A DNA stretch of 31,867 bases from JAWXCM01 sp034408745 (GCA_034408745.1 JAWXCM010000174.1:1-31867), one strand, 5' to 3'. Positions 21,431 to 30,244 are shown, numbered from the stretch's first letter. The notes: generated from the letters alone by a model not told the origin. Translations and numbers: made by a program.

Positions 21431-24394
21431 GTGAAAGAGCTTCGCAGTCAATTGCTGAACGCCCTGCTGGTGATCCTCACCGCAGCGGCGTGCATTGCTG
21501 CGTTCGTTAACTTTCAGCAGAATTTCAATCCCGCCAAACGCTTCCGCCTCTCTGAGGACGGCGTCATGTGGGTCGACCGCGGCGAACCCGGCAAGCCGAA
21601 CTCGGTCATAGCGCTGCACGTGGACAAGGGCGCTTCCGGCGACCGCGCCGGCATTCGGGCCGGCGACCGGTTGATCCGCGTCGGCGGCACCGCGGTCAAT
21701 GAGGCCATTGAGGTCGTTCAGACCCTCGTCCAGATCAAACCCTGGGGCAAAACCGAGTACTCGCTCATGCGGCGTGGCGTCGAGTTCAACGCCAAAGTCG
21801 TCGTCGGCGAACGTGAGCCCGACTACACCGTTTCGTGGCAGTACCTCATCGGGATCGCGTATCTCGCCATCGGACTCTTTGTTTACTTCCGCCGTGGCAA
21901 TGCCCCGAAAGCCCTCCACTTCCTGGTGCTGTGCCTTGTCAGCTTCGTACTGTCGACCTTTCACTACACCGGCAAGCTCAATGAGTTCGACAAGGTCATC
22001 TACTGGGGCAACATCGCCGCCGGCATCTTCGCGCCTACAATTTTCCTGCACTTCTGTCTGACATTCCCTGAGCCTCGCGGCATCATGCGCCGGCGGGGCA
22101 TGGGCCCCCTGCTGTACCTGCCCGGCTTCGTTCTGCTGGCTATCGCCGGCGCGATCGCGGCCGGTAACCTGCAGATCGGCGTCAGTCCCATCGAGCTCCG
22201 CTGGCTGCTCGACCGCCTCCTCCTCGGCTACTTCAGCTTTCTGTATCTTCTCGGTGCGGTGGCGCTGCATTTCGAACTCCGGTCGACCGAAGAGCCCATC
22301 GTGCGCCAGCAGCTCAAGTGGCTCCGAAACGGCGCAATCCTGGGAATCGTACCGTTTACCGTCCTGTACGTCATGCCCTACATGATGGGCGCGATGCCCG
22401 CCCCGTACATGAAGTGGGCCGTGGCCTTCCTGCCGTTTATCCCCATCACCTGGGCCTACGCCATCGTGCGCTACCGCCTGATGGACGTCGACGTCATCTT
22501 CCAGCAGGGCTACGTCTACACGCTGGCGACAGTCGCCGTGATGGGCGTGTTCTACGGCCTGTTCTTCTTCGCCGGTCGGGTTCAGGATCTGACACCGAGC
22601 GCGGTCGTCGCCCTCATCCTCGTCGCGACATTCGTCTTTCAGCCGATTCGAAACTGGGTCCAGGAAACCCTCGACCGGCACTTCTTCTACCGCGACCGAT
22701 ACGACTACCGCCGCACCCTGATCGAATTCGCACGCGAGCTGAGTTCGGAAACCGACCTCGACAAAATGCTGGAATCGGTGGCCGACCGCCTCACCCGCAC
22801 CCTGTTCATCCGGCGATTCGCAGTGTTTCTCCGCGACGAAGATCACGACGAGTTCCGCCTGGTCCGGCTGTGGGGTGGCGGCGCACAGGACTCGCTCGAC
22901 CTGCGCTTCCTCAACGACACACCGAAGCAGCCGTATCTGTTCTTCGAACGCACAAAGCACGCGCTCGACGTGGTCAGCCAGGAATGGCCCGCCTCCGTGC
23001 GCGAGACCATCGGCGAACTCGATCTGACGTATTACGTGCCCTGCACCGTGCGCGGACGGACCATCTCCTGGCTCGGAGTCAGCCGGACCGAAGAAGGCGA
23101 CTTCCTCTCCAGCGACGACCTCGAGCTCGTTGTGACGCTGTCCAACTACGTCGGCATCGCAGTGGAAAACGCGCGACTCTACGCGTCTCTGCAGCAGAAG
23201 GTCGGCGAGTACGAACGGCTGAAGGAATTCAGCGAGAACATCGTCGAATCCATCAACGTCGGCGTCCTGGCCTGCGACCTCTACGACCGCATTGAGAGCT
23301 GGAATCCTCAGATCGAGCGCCTCACCGGGATCTCTCGCGAACACGCCATGGGCCGCACGCTGGCCGAGCTCTTCCCGGCCGATCTCAACGAGAAGTTCCA
23401 GGAGATGAAAGGCCAGACCGGCATCCACAATATCTACAAGGTGAGCTGGAATCGTGGCGCCGTCGCGCTGGCCGCCGCCGCAGGTCGGACCAGTGGCAAC
23501 GGCCACACAAACGGCCACGCGAACGGGCATGTTAACGAGAACGGGAATGGCAACCATTCGGCGACACCCAGCCGTCCGCGCACCGAAGTGATCGTCAATA
23601 TCGCCATCGCCCCGCTGGTCTCGAAAGACATGAGCGAGATCGGCCGCCTCATCATCTTCGACGACATCACCGACCGTTCCGAACTCGAGCAGCGCCTGCT
23701 CCAGGCCGACAAGCTCAGCTCTATCGGACTGCTGGCGGCAGGCGTCGCCCACGAAGTCAACACACCACTGGCTGTCATCTCCACCTACGCGCAAATGCTG
23801 GCCAAGCAGGTGTCGGGCGACGATCAAAAGTCGAAGCTGCTGGAGAAGATCGCCAAACAAACCTTCCGCGCCAGCGAGATCGTCAACTCGCTCCTGAACT
23901 TCTCGCGCACCTCCCCGGCCGAGTTTACGGATATCGACGTGAACCGCATCATGGATGAGACCGTCTCCCTGGTTCGTCACCAGCTGGAACGCTCCCAGGT
24001 GCGGATCGTGCTCGACCTGCAGTCCGATCTGCCATACATCCGCGGCAACCCCGGCAAGCTCCAGCAGGTGTTTCTCAACCTGGTGCTGAATGCCCGGGAC
24101 GCGATGGAGACAGGCGGCATTTTGACGCTGCGCTCGCGCCCGTCGACAACGTCCAGAATGGCAGTGCTGGAAATATCGGACACTGGAACCGGAATTCAGC
24201 CGGAAAACCTGCCGCGCATCTATGACCCGTTCTTCACTACCAAGGTCGGCCGCAAGGGCACAGGCCTCGGCCTTTCAGTGACTTACGGCATCATGCAGGA
24301 GCACGGCGGGTCCATTGACGCCACCAGCAGAGTCGGCGAGGGAACTACGTTCCAGCTCCAGTTTCCGCTCGCTCCCAAACCAGTCGCAGTATGA
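21431..24394 (+). CDS. sensor histidine kinase (PDZ, 7-TM, GAF, PAS, HisKA, HATPase)
   Basis: GTG 21431, preceded by AAAGGA, gives 987 residues. Domains in order: a membrane anchor (LLNALLVILTAAACIAAFVN); a PDZ-like loop (GDRAGIRAGDRLIRVGGTAV); a block of membrane helices (about 125-380); GAF (LEQ to NYVGIAVENARLYASLQQKV); PAS (EFSENIVESINVGVLACDLY and TGISREHAMGRTLAELFPAD); an N/G/H-rich insert; HisKA with the H-box VAHEVNTPLAVISTYAQML (His774); and HATPase with LNLVLNARDAMETGG, SDTGTGIQPENLP and GTGLGLSVTYGIMQEHGG. It autophosphorylates and should signal to the co-transcribed NtrC-type regulator, whose ATG overlaps its stop by four bases. The signal sensed is unknown. An upstream in-frame ATG at 21377 lacks support. 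Confidence 0.92.
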   Translation: MKELRSQLLNALLVILTAAACIAAFVNFQQNFNPAKRFRLSEDGVMWVDRGEPGKPNSVIALHVDKGASGDRAGIRAGDRLIRVGGTAVNEAIEVVQTLVQIKPWGKTEYSLMRRGVEFNAKVVVGEREPDYTVSWQYLIGIAYLAIGLFVYFRRGNAPKALHFLVLCLVSFVLSTFHYTGKLNEFDKVIYWGNIAAGIFAPTIFLHFCLTFPEPRGIMRRRGMGPLLYLPGFVLLAIAGAIAAGNLQIGVSPIELRWLLDRLLLGYFSFLYLLGAVALHFELRSTEEPIVRQQLKWLRNGAILGIVPFTVLYVMPYMMGAMPAPYMKWAVAFLPFIPITWAYAIVRYRLMDVDVIFQQGYVYTLATVAVMGVFYGLFFFAGRVQDLTPSAVVALILVATFVFQPIRNWVQETLDRHFFYRDRYDYRRTLIEFARELSSETDLDKMLESVADRLTRTLFIRRFAVFLRDEDHDEFRLVRLWGGGAQDSLDLRFLNDTPKQPYLFFERTKHALDVVSQEWPASVRETIGELDLTYYVPCTVRGRTISWLGVSRTEEGDFLSSDDLELVVTLSNYVGIAVENARLYASLQQKVGEYERLKEFSENIVESINVGVLACDLYDRIESWNPQIERLTGISREHAMGRTLAELFPADLNEKFQEMKGQTGIHNIYKVSWNRGAVALAAAAGRTSGNGHTNGHANGHVNENGNGNHSATPSRPRTEVIVNIAIAPLVSKDMSEIGRLIIFDDITDRSELEQRLLQADKLSSIGLLAAGVAHEVNTPLAVISTYAQMLAKQVSGDDQKSKLLEKIAKQTFRASEIVNSLLNFSRTSPAEFTDIDVNRIMDETVSLVRHQLERSQVRIVLDLQSDLPYIRGNPGKLQQVFLNLVLNARDAMETGGILTLRSRPSTTSRMAVLEISDTGTGIQPENLPRIYDPFFTTKVGRKGTGLGLSVTYGIMQEHGGSIDATSRVGEGTTFQLQFPLAPKPVAV

Positions 24395-25857
24395 CGGTGG
24401 GCTCCGTGCCAATATCGGATCAGATGGTTAATGCAACCAGGGGACGAATCCTTGTCGTCGACGACGAAGTCGACATCCGCGAAAGCCTCGAAACCCTGCT
24501 CGAACTCGAGGGCTACACGGTGGAGATGGCGGTCGACGCCGGCGACGCCTGGCGGCGGCTGGAAAAAAACACCTATGACCTGATCCTGCTGGACCTGATG
24601 ATGCCCGACCGCTCAGGCATGGATCTGCTGCACGATATCCGCCTGAAGGATACCGAGACGCCGGTCATCATGTTGACGGCCTACGGCTCCGTGGAAGTCG
24701 CGGTCAAGGCGCTGAAGGTCGGCGCTAACGACTATTTCCCGAAACCGTGGGATAACGACAAGCTGATCATCGAAATCGGCAACCTCATCGCCCGCGGCCG
24801 TCTCGAAGAAGAGAATCGACACCTCAAGCGAGCCCTGAAGCAGCGCTACAGCTTCGGCAACATTATTGGTAAGAGCGAGCGCATGCTCAAGGTGCTCGAC
24901 CTTGTGAGCACGGTGGCGCTAAGCCGCTCCACCATCCTGCTGTCGGGCGAAACCGGAACAGGCAAGGAAGTCATCGCCAAAGCGATCCACGCCAACTCCC
25001 CCCGCTCCGAGCACGCCTTTGTGGCGGTAAACAGCGGATCGCTGCCGCAGGACCTGCTGGAATCGACCCTCTTCGGGCACGTCAAAGGAGCCTTCACCAG
25101 CGCCTACGCCGCTCAAAAAGGCTACTTCGAGATCGCCAACGGCGGCACCATATTTTTCGACGAGATCGGCAACATCGGCCCTGAGACCCAGGCCAAGCTC
25201 CTGCGCGTCATCCAGGAACGCGAGTTCATGCCGCTCGGTTCATCCGAGGTGGTGCGGGTCGACGTCCGCATCATCGCGGCTACCAATGCCGAGCTCCGCA
25301 AACTGGTCGACGACGGGAAGTTCCGTGAGGACCTGTACTATCGCCTCAACGTCATCAACATAGTCCTGCCGCCGCTCCGCGACCGCAAGTCCGACATCCC
25401 CCTGCTAATCGATTACTTCTTCCAGAAGTATTGCGAGGAAAACGGGAAGATGCTCGACGGGCAGAACCGGTCGGTGCTGCATTTCTCGCCCGAAGCACTG
25501 CATTTGCTGATGGATCATTCCTGGCCCGGCAACGTTCGGGAACTGGAAAATGCGGTGGAGCGCGCCGTCGTGCTCGCGGCGGAAAACGTGGTTGCCGCCG
25601 ACGTCCTGCCCGATCACATCCTGCACGCCGGTGGAATGAAGATCCGGCGCGACGAAGCCGGCCGCCTCCCGCTCGATGCCTCGCTGTTTGAAAAGGTAGC
25701 CGACTTCGAGCGTCGCATCATTATGGAAGCGCTGGAGGCCGCTGGCTGGAGTCAAACCGACGCCGCCGAGGCCCTGCGCATCCCGCTCTCAACTCTAAAT
25801 CAAAAGATCAAACGCCTCGAAATCCCCATCCGCAAACGCGGCCAGCAAAGCGCTTGA
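24391..25857 (+). CDS. NtrC-family sigma-54-dependent response regulator
   Basis: The 488-residue protein has a receiver (GRILVVDDEVDIRESLETLL, DLILLDLMMPDRSGMDLLHD with Asp68, KPWDN), an AAA+ sigma-54 interaction domain (ILLSGETGTGKEVIAKAIHA Walker A, KGAFTSAYAAQKGYFEIANG, GGTIFFDEIGNIGPETQAKL Walker B, DVRIIAATN, REDLYYRLNVINI, HSWPGNVRELENAVE), and a C-terminal Fis-type helix-turn-helix (GWSQTDAAEALRIPLSTLNQ). The sigma-54 contact loop is GAFTSA, not the usual GAFTGA. It activates sigma-54 promoters, probably when phosphorylated by the kinase next to it. No sigma-54 target promoter was identified inside the window. Confidence 0.94.
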   Translation: MTVGSVPISDQMVNATRGRILVVDDEVDIRESLETLLELEGYTVEMAVDAGDAWRRLEKNTYDLILLDLMMPDRSGMDLLHDIRLKDTETPVIMLTAYGSVEVAVKALKVGANDYFPKPWDNDKLIIEIGNLIARGRLEEENRHLKRALKQRYSFGNIIGKSERMLKVLDLVSTVALSRSTILLSGETGTGKEVIAKAIHANSPRSEHAFVAVNSGSLPQDLLESTLFGHVKGAFTSAYAAQKGYFEIANGGTIFFDEIGNIGPETQAKLLRVIQEREFMPLGSSEVVRVDVRIIAATNAELRKLVDDGKFREDLYYRLNVINIVLPPLRDRKSDIPLLIDYFFQKYCEENGKMLDGQNRSVLHFSPEALHLLMDHSWPGNVRELENAVERAVVLAAENVVAADVLPDHILHAGGMKIRRDEAGRLPLDASLFEKVADFERRIIMEALEAAGWSQTDAAEALRIPLSTLNQKIKRLEIPIRKRGQQSA

Positions 25858-25894
25858 AGAAGATCCTCAACAGCTTAACATCAGCCACCTGAAA

Positions 25895-25937
25895 GGGGGG
25901 CAGGCCCCCAGGCCTGCGGCGGTTCCCCAGAACCGCC
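25895..25937 (+). repeat. double-hairpin repeat, copy 1
   Basis: A G run is followed by two adjoining hairpins: GCAGGCC-CCCA-GGCCTGC and GGCGGTTC-CCCA-GAACCGCC. Stems are 7 and 8 bp and both are perfect; both loops are CCCA. It lies in the short spacer between the NtrC-type gene and the convergent DUF4097-like adhesin. The same architecture recurs at 27471 and 31039. Confidence 0.85.
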
Positions 25938-25941
25938 CTTC

Positions 25942-26600
25942 TCAGAAATTCTGCCGCAATTCAATAGACCCGTTCACCGCACGAATCAAAATCGGCAAGC
26001 AATTCGCCCCCCCAGCAGCCCGCCCAATAGTGCCACTCAAAACCTGCTCCGTAGACGTCCCCCGAAAGCCAGGCAAGCTGGCAACAATCCGCCCATTCCG
26101 AGTCTCAGCATTCACACCCGTCCGCGCATTATTCGGAATATCAATCCGAATCTTGCCATTAACCGCCGAGAATTCTGGCGCCTTAGTCCAAATCCCGTGC
26201 AGCAAAGCCGCGTCAATCGAGCCATTCACCGTCGTCGCCTGCACATCGCTCGACAGCCGGTGAGCCTCAATCGTGCCATTCACCGTCCGGGCCGCCAGAT
26301 TCACGCCCGTCGGCACATGCACCTTGTAATTAACCCGCGTTCCCGGCGCGCTCAGCAGTTTCTCATCGCATTCGGCCGAGCCCTTGCGCACCGCGCACAC
26401 CGTCACGCCGCCATGGCTCTGGAACGCCCGAATCTCGACATTCTCCTGCTGCTCCAACCCGTCGATACGCGCAGTCACCTCAATCCGGTCGTGTTGCCCC
26501 GCGCAAGGGAACCGTGCCATTCCCATTCAAGGGTGTCTACCGTTTCAATGGCCCACATCGGAGCCATCGTCATCATCGCGAGCAGGGCGAGTGTGCGCAT
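25942..26600 (-). pseudogene. DUF4097-like secreted adhesin, probable one-base frameshift near the N-terminus
   Basis: The body reads repeated beta-strand units: VNYKVHVPTGVNLAARTVNG, VQATTVNGSIDAALLHGIWT, FSAVNGKIRIDIPNNARTGV, AETRNGRIVASLPGF, IRAVNGSIELRQNF, the VNGxI pattern of DUF4097-type putative adhesins. The longest uninterrupted frame starts at 26526 (MGMARFPCAG) without a signal peptide, but ATG 26600 in another frame gives MRTLALLAMMTMAPMWA, a good signal peptide. The frames join at GGGG (26497-26500) if one G is added, making about 219 residues. A homopolymer indel is likely. It sits at the end of the ABC/adaptor cluster and may be co-transcribed. Confidence 0.65.
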
Positions 26601-26728
26601 CTAATTGTTCCTGCCTGTAAATCAGAACCTTTTCACGAACCTGGGGCGGAAGCGGCGTAAGCGGCATCACGCCCAATACAAGGACGATCACGGCGACCGG
26701 CAAAGAAATCAAGATTCTGTTTCAGCAT
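26545..26728 (-). pseudogene. possible single-helix membrane peptide, frameshifted
   Basis: ATG 26728 overlaps the stop of the ABC ATPase (ATGCTGA), a usual sign of coupled translation, and reads MLKQNL; a one-base shift then gives ISLPVAVIVLVLGVMPLTPL then PPQVREKVLIYRQEQL, one clear transmembrane helix and a charged tail. A TTG at 26712 could also start this second frame directly. The tail overlaps the adhesin signal peptide in another frame. No family is recognised. It could be a small accessory subunit, or the remains of a larger membrane protein. Confidence 0.35.
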
Positions 26729-27441
26729 GGAACGCTTCCCGGCTCCGGCGCAGCAGCCGCCGCAGTCGTGGTTCCTTCCGCCGATATCCACCCGTCCACA
26801 ATCTCAATTACGCGATTTCCATAACTCGCGTTTAATTCCGAATGCGTCACCTGGACGATCGTGATGCCGTCCTCCTGGTTCAGCTTCCGGAAAAGCTCCA
26901 TAATTTCTTTAGCCTGAGAGGAGTGCAAATTCCCGGTCGGTTCATCCGCCAGGATGATCTTTGGATTGGCGACCAGCGCCCGCGCCACCGCCACCAGTTG
27001 TTGCTGGCCCCCCGACAACTGGTTGGGATACAGATCCTTCTTGCCCACAATATGGAAGCGGTCCAGCGTGTCGCAAACAATGCTGTCCCGCTCCTGTTTC
27101 TTAATATTCCGATAACTCAGCGGAATATCAAGGTTTTCATAAACGGTCAGTGAATCCAGCAGATGATAGCTCTGAAAAACGAACCCAATCAGCCGCTTCT
27201 GCACCTCCATCCGGTCCTTGCGGCTCAGCTTGTGAATCGGATTTCCGTCGAGAACATACTCACCGGTCCATGACGCATCATGCATGCCGATCACGTGGAG
27301 CAGAGTCGACTTCCCCGCCCCCGACGGCCCCATGATGGAGACGAATTCCCCTTCCCGGATCTCTGCATTGATCCGGCGCAGGACCCAGGTCTTAGAAGGG
27401 CCATGCTCGTAATATTTCTCAACGTTCCGCAACGAAATCAT
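26722..27441 (-). CDS. ABC transporter ATP-binding protein (MacB/LolD type), second ATPase of the cluster
   Basis: From ATG 27441, with AGAGG five bases upstream, the 239-residue protein has VSIMGPSGAGKSTLLHVIGM (Walker A), IGFVFQSYHLLDSLTVYENL (Q-loop), PNQLSGGQQQLVAVARALVA (signature), KIILADEPTGNLHSS (Walker B, D-loop) and IVQVTHSE (H-loop His). A longer frame from 27606 runs through the double-hairpin repeat and the previous gene, so it is rejected. The tail is Ala/Thr rich. It resembles the first ATPase in fold but differs in sequence, so it is not a recent duplicate. Its membrane partner is not encoded here. Confidence 0.88.
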   Translation of the reverse strand: MISLRNVEKYYEHGPSKTWVLRRINAEIREGEFVSIMGPSGAGKSTLLHVIGMHDASWTGEYVLDGNPIHKLSRKDRMEVQKRLIGFVFQSYHLLDSLTVYENLDIPLSYRNIKKQERDSIVCDTLDRFHIVGKKDLYPNQLSGGQQQLVAVARALVANPKIILADEPTGNLHSSQAKEIMELFRKLNQEDGITIVQVTHSELNASYGNRVIEIVDGWISAEGTTTAAAAAPEPGSVPC

Positions 27442-27470
27442 CAGACCTCTTCTTACCAACACATCAGTTG

Positions 27471-27512
27471 GGGGGCAGCTCCCCAGAGCTGCGGCGGGAC
27501 CCCAGACCCGCC
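27471..27512 (+). repeat. double-hairpin repeat, copy 2
   Basis: GCAGCTC-CCCA-GAGCTGC is a perfect 7-bp hairpin; GGCGGGAC-CCCA-GACCCGCC follows directly with one A-A mismatch in its 8-bp stem. The stem sequences differ from copy 1 but pairing and the CCCA loops are kept. It lies between the two ABC ATPase genes, read on the opposite strand, so in their mRNA it would form the complementary structure and could limit read-through. Confidence 0.83.
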
Positions 27513-27520
27513 TCATAACC

Positions 27521-28231
27521 CTAATTCGCCGAAGCGTTATAGACCGTCTCTTCTTCCACAATCCGCCCGTCAAACAAGTGAATCGTCCGCTCGGCAAACT
27601 TCTCATACCGCGGATCGTGCGTCACCATGCAGATCGTCGCGCCCTGCCGGTGCAGATCCCGCAGCAGATCCATCACCGCCTGACCATTGGCCGAATCCAG
27701 GTTCCCCGTAGGCTCATCCGCCAGCAGAATCGAAGGCGATCCCGCCAAAGCACGAGCCACGGCGACGCGCTGCTGCTGACCACCAGACAGTTGCGAAGGG
27801 TAGTGCTTCACCCTGTGCGACATACCCACGCGCTCCAGAGCCTCATGCACCCGCTTCTTACGTTCCGAACCCGCCATGCCCCGGTACGTCAGAGGCAGTT
27901 CGACATTCTCGTAAACCGTCAAATCGCCAATCAAATTAAACGCCTGGAAAATAAACCCGATTTCCCGGTTCCGAATCCTCGCCCGCTCCGACATCTTCAG
28001 GCCCTGCACCGGCCGCCCATTCAGAGTGAACGCTCCGTCGCTCGGCGTGTCCAGCAGTCCGAGAATGGCCAGCAGCGTCGACTTGCCACAGCCCGACGGG
28101 CCCGCAATCGTCACATACTCGCCGCGTTTAATATCCAGGTGGATGCCGCCCAGCGCATGCGTCTCCACTTCGTCGGTGACGAAAACCTTCGTCACACCTT
28201 CCAGCCGAATCAGCGATTCGCGTTGATCCAT
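27521..28231 (-). CDS. ABC transporter ATP-binding protein (MacB/LolD type), first ATPase of the cluster
   Basis: The 236-residue protein has all ABC motifs: VTIAGPSGCGKSTLLAILGL, IGFIFQAFNLIGDLTVYENV, PSQLSGGQQQRVAVARALAG, ILLADEPTGNLDSANGQAVM and ICMVTHDPRYEKFA. The short single-domain form with LDTPSDGAFTLNG and TVYENVELPL is that of the MacB/LolD lipoprotein/export family. It starts 27 bases after the adaptor gene stop and is followed by the hairpin repeat and the second ATPase. With the adaptor it should power export across the envelope through a permease encoded elsewhere. Confidence 0.92.
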   Translation of the reverse strand: MDQRESLIRLEGVTKVFVTDEVETHALGGIHLDIKRGEYVTIAGPSGCGKSTLLAILGLLDTPSDGAFTLNGRPVQGLKMSERARIRNREIGFIFQAFNLIGDLTVYENVELPLTYRGMAGSERKKRVHEALERVGMSHRVKHYPSQLSGGQQQRVAVARALAGSPSILLADEPTGNLDSANGQAVMDLLRDLHRQGATICMVTHDPRYEKFAERTIHLFDGRIVEEETVYNASAN

Positions 28232-28258
28232 GAAATTTGTTCTCCAGTCCTTCAGATA

Positions 28259-29527
28259 TCAGTTCAGCCGAATCCGGCTGTGCGCGTCATAGCTGCTCAT
28301 ATCGGAGAGAATCACCTTATCCCCGACCTTCAGGCCGTCCACAACCTCAATCGTGTTCACTGAGGTCCTGCCCAGCCTGACCGGCGTGCGGGCCGCTTCT
28401 TTCCCTGTCGCGTCCAGCCGGAACAGCGTAATTGTGCTGTTCGGCTGTCCGAACACAGGTCGACCCACATACACTACGTCCCGCAGCCGTTCGAGTTCCA
28501 CAGTTCCGTCAACACTTAAGTCAGGTCTCGCTCCGGAAGGCAACTGTCCCTCCAGACGAACGTCAACCGTCACGGTCCCGTTTTGCGCAGCAGGATCTAT
28601 ACGGGATACTCGGCCAGGTATCACTCCGTTACGCGTATCGATCTCGGCAATTTGCCCAACCATCACGTCCTTGGCTTGCGTCTCGGCGATCTTCAGCTCC
28701 GCCTTCAGCTTCGACGGCTGCGCAATCTTGGCCAGAATCGCGCCCGCGGCCACTCGCTGACCCTCTTCCACCGGTACCGCCGGACTCGCGCCAAGCTGCT
28801 GAAGCACCCCGTTCACGCCAGCCCGAATCTTCAGCTGCGCCACCTGCTTTTTCTTCAGCTCCCAGTCCGCCCGCAGCCGCTGAATCTGCACGTGCTGGAC
28901 ATTCAACTGCGCTTCAATCGACTGCCCCAGGCTGCCGATCTTCTCGTGTTCAATGCGCGACCGGTTCTGCAGTTCGTCCGCAATCGCCTTCGTCGTCTTC
29001 ACCTTCACGTCGGACGAAAGCCCCTGCTCGCCGAGCTTCGATTCCACCTCGGCGTTCAACCGCGCCGTCTGCATCTCAGAAGCCACACGCGCCGCCGCAG
29101 CCTGCTGATCGAGGCTCAGATTCTGCAGCCGGGCCGCCAAATCCTGCAACGTCGCGTCGGCTGATTTCATCTGCCACTCGGCATTCAGCGCGTCCAGCTC
29201 CAGCTGCGGATTATCGAGCTCCATAATCACCGTGTCGGCGCTGACATTGGCGCCCGGGCGCAAACGAATCTTCGCGATCCGCCCGTCCGTCAGCGCCGGA
29301 AGCCACATGATCTCTTCGGGAACCAGCGTGCCGAGACCCCGCACCTGCCGGACCATCTCACCCCGCTTCACCGTGTCCACCCACGGCGCCGTGTCCACCG
29401 TCGGAGCCGCCGGCTTCATCTGCCGAGCCCCCCACACCACCACCGAAACAGCAGCAATCGCCACAACCGCAAACACGGTCCGGCGGATCATCCGCCCTTT
29501 GGCTGCGCCTTTTCTTGGAACGTCCAT
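28259..29527 (-). CDS. periplasmic adaptor protein (HlyD/MacA family)
   Basis: The 422-residue protein has an N-terminal membrane anchor (MIRRTVFAVVAIAAVSVVVW), a lipoyl-like half site (GTLVPEEIMWLPALTDGRIA then IRLRPGANVSADTVIMELDN), a long coiled-coil hairpin (about residues 110-250, with ATLQDLAARLQNLSLDQQAA), the second half site (IRAGVNGVLQQLGASPAVPV and EEGQRVAAGAILAKIAQPSK), a beta barrel (AEIDTRNGVIPGRVSRIDPA) and a membrane-proximal domain (VNTIEVVDGLKVGDKVILSD). It bridges an inner-membrane pump and an outer-membrane channel. It is first in the cluster and divergent from the DinB gene. Confidence 0.92.
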   Translation of the reverse strand: MDVPRKGAAKGRMIRRTVFAVVAIAAVSVVVWGARQMKPAAPTVDTAPWVDTVKRGEMVRQVRGLGTLVPEEIMWLPALTDGRIAKIRLRPGANVSADTVIMELDNPQLELDALNAEWQMKSADATLQDLAARLQNLSLDQQAAAARVASEMQTARLNAEVESKLGEQGLSSDVKVKTTKAIADELQNRSRIEHEKIGSLGQSIEAQLNVQHVQIQRLRADWELKKKQVAQLKIRAGVNGVLQQLGASPAVPVEEGQRVAAGAILAKIAQPSKLKAELKIAETQAKDVMVGQIAEIDTRNGVIPGRVSRIDPAAQNGTVTVDVRLEGQLPSGARPDLSVDGTVELERLRDVVYVGRPVFGQPNSTITLFRLDATGKEAARTPVRLGRTSVNTIEVVDGLKVGDKVILSDMSSYDAHSRIRLN

Positions 29528-29693
29528 AATTAAGTCCGGTAAGGGAAGGGCACGGGTCGTACCACCAGGCTTTTCAGTGCCACACCACGGTTTTTCAGCA
29601 GCTTACGGTGTCGCCCGCTCGCCGGACCCCACCAGCCGTGTCCGCTTTTGGGACACCCATGCTCGCAATCGACGATGTGGCACCATCAGACAC

Positions 29694-30227
29694 ATGACCG
29701 CCGGGGACCGCGCGATGCTGATTCAGCTACTTGAGGACACGCGGCTGCGTTTTGAGATTGTGGTCGGCGCTGTACCAGAAGATCAGTGGCAGACCGCACC
29801 AAAGGAAGAAGGCTGGTCACCAGCGGAAGCGGCCGAGCACCTCGTAGTCACCGAGCAAGCCCTCGCCACGCTAATCCGCACGAAGCTTCTCTCGACCGAT
29901 CCAGTCGAGCCAGCCCCGGACCCGCACAAATTCGACGCCATCATGCTGACGCGCATTCCCGACCGCACGCCAGGCAAACGACGTGTCGAGGCCCCGGAAT
30001 GGCTCCGCCCAAAGGGCCTCTTTTCGACGCCGCCAGAAGCGCTCGATGCCTTCCGGAAGGCTCGCGCCGAAACCCTGGCTTTCGTCGAGACCACCACAGA
30101 CCCGCTGCGAAACCACAAGATGCCGCACCCCGCATTCGGCGACATCGACGGGTGTCAGTGGCTCATCTTCCTGGCCGCTCACACCGAACGCCACGTCCGC
30201 CAAATCGAGCAGTGCCTGCTTAAATGA
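29694..30227 (+). CDS. DinB superfamily protein
   Basis: From ATG 29694 the 177-residue protein reads IQLLEDTRLRFEIVVGAVPE, SPAEAAEHLVVTEQALATLI, DAFRKARAETLAFVETTTDP, and ends in LIFLAAHTERHVRQIEQCL. The single His in AEHLVVTE and the HTERH pair near the C-terminus are the three metal ligands of the DinB/YfiT four-helix bundle. Family members are often small-molecule thiol transferases or of unknown function. An upstream in-frame ATG at 29232 would run through the antisense adaptor gene and is rejected. It stands alone. Confidence 0.85.
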   Translation: MTAGDRAMLIQLLEDTRLRFEIVVGAVPEDQWQTAPKEEGWSPAEAAEHLVVTEQALATLIRTKLLSTDPVEPAPDPHKFDAIMLTRIPDRTPGKRRVEAPEWLRPKGLFSTPPEALDAFRKARAETLAFVETTTDPLRNHKMPHPAFGDIDGCQWLIFLAAHTERHVRQIEQCLLK

Positions 30228-30244
30228 CACCCTCCACCACCAAA

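Noticed and set aside
21326..23980. 884-codon open frame antisense to the histidine kinase
   Set aside because: Its composition (very rich in Asp, Glu, Val, Gly, Gln with no motif) is what a GC-rich codon pattern gives on the opposite strand; the kinase frame has clear domains.
26722..27606. Extended start at 27606 for the second ABC ATPase
   Set aside because: The extension runs through the hairpin repeat and the preceding gene; ATG 27441 has a ribosome site and begins at the domain edge.
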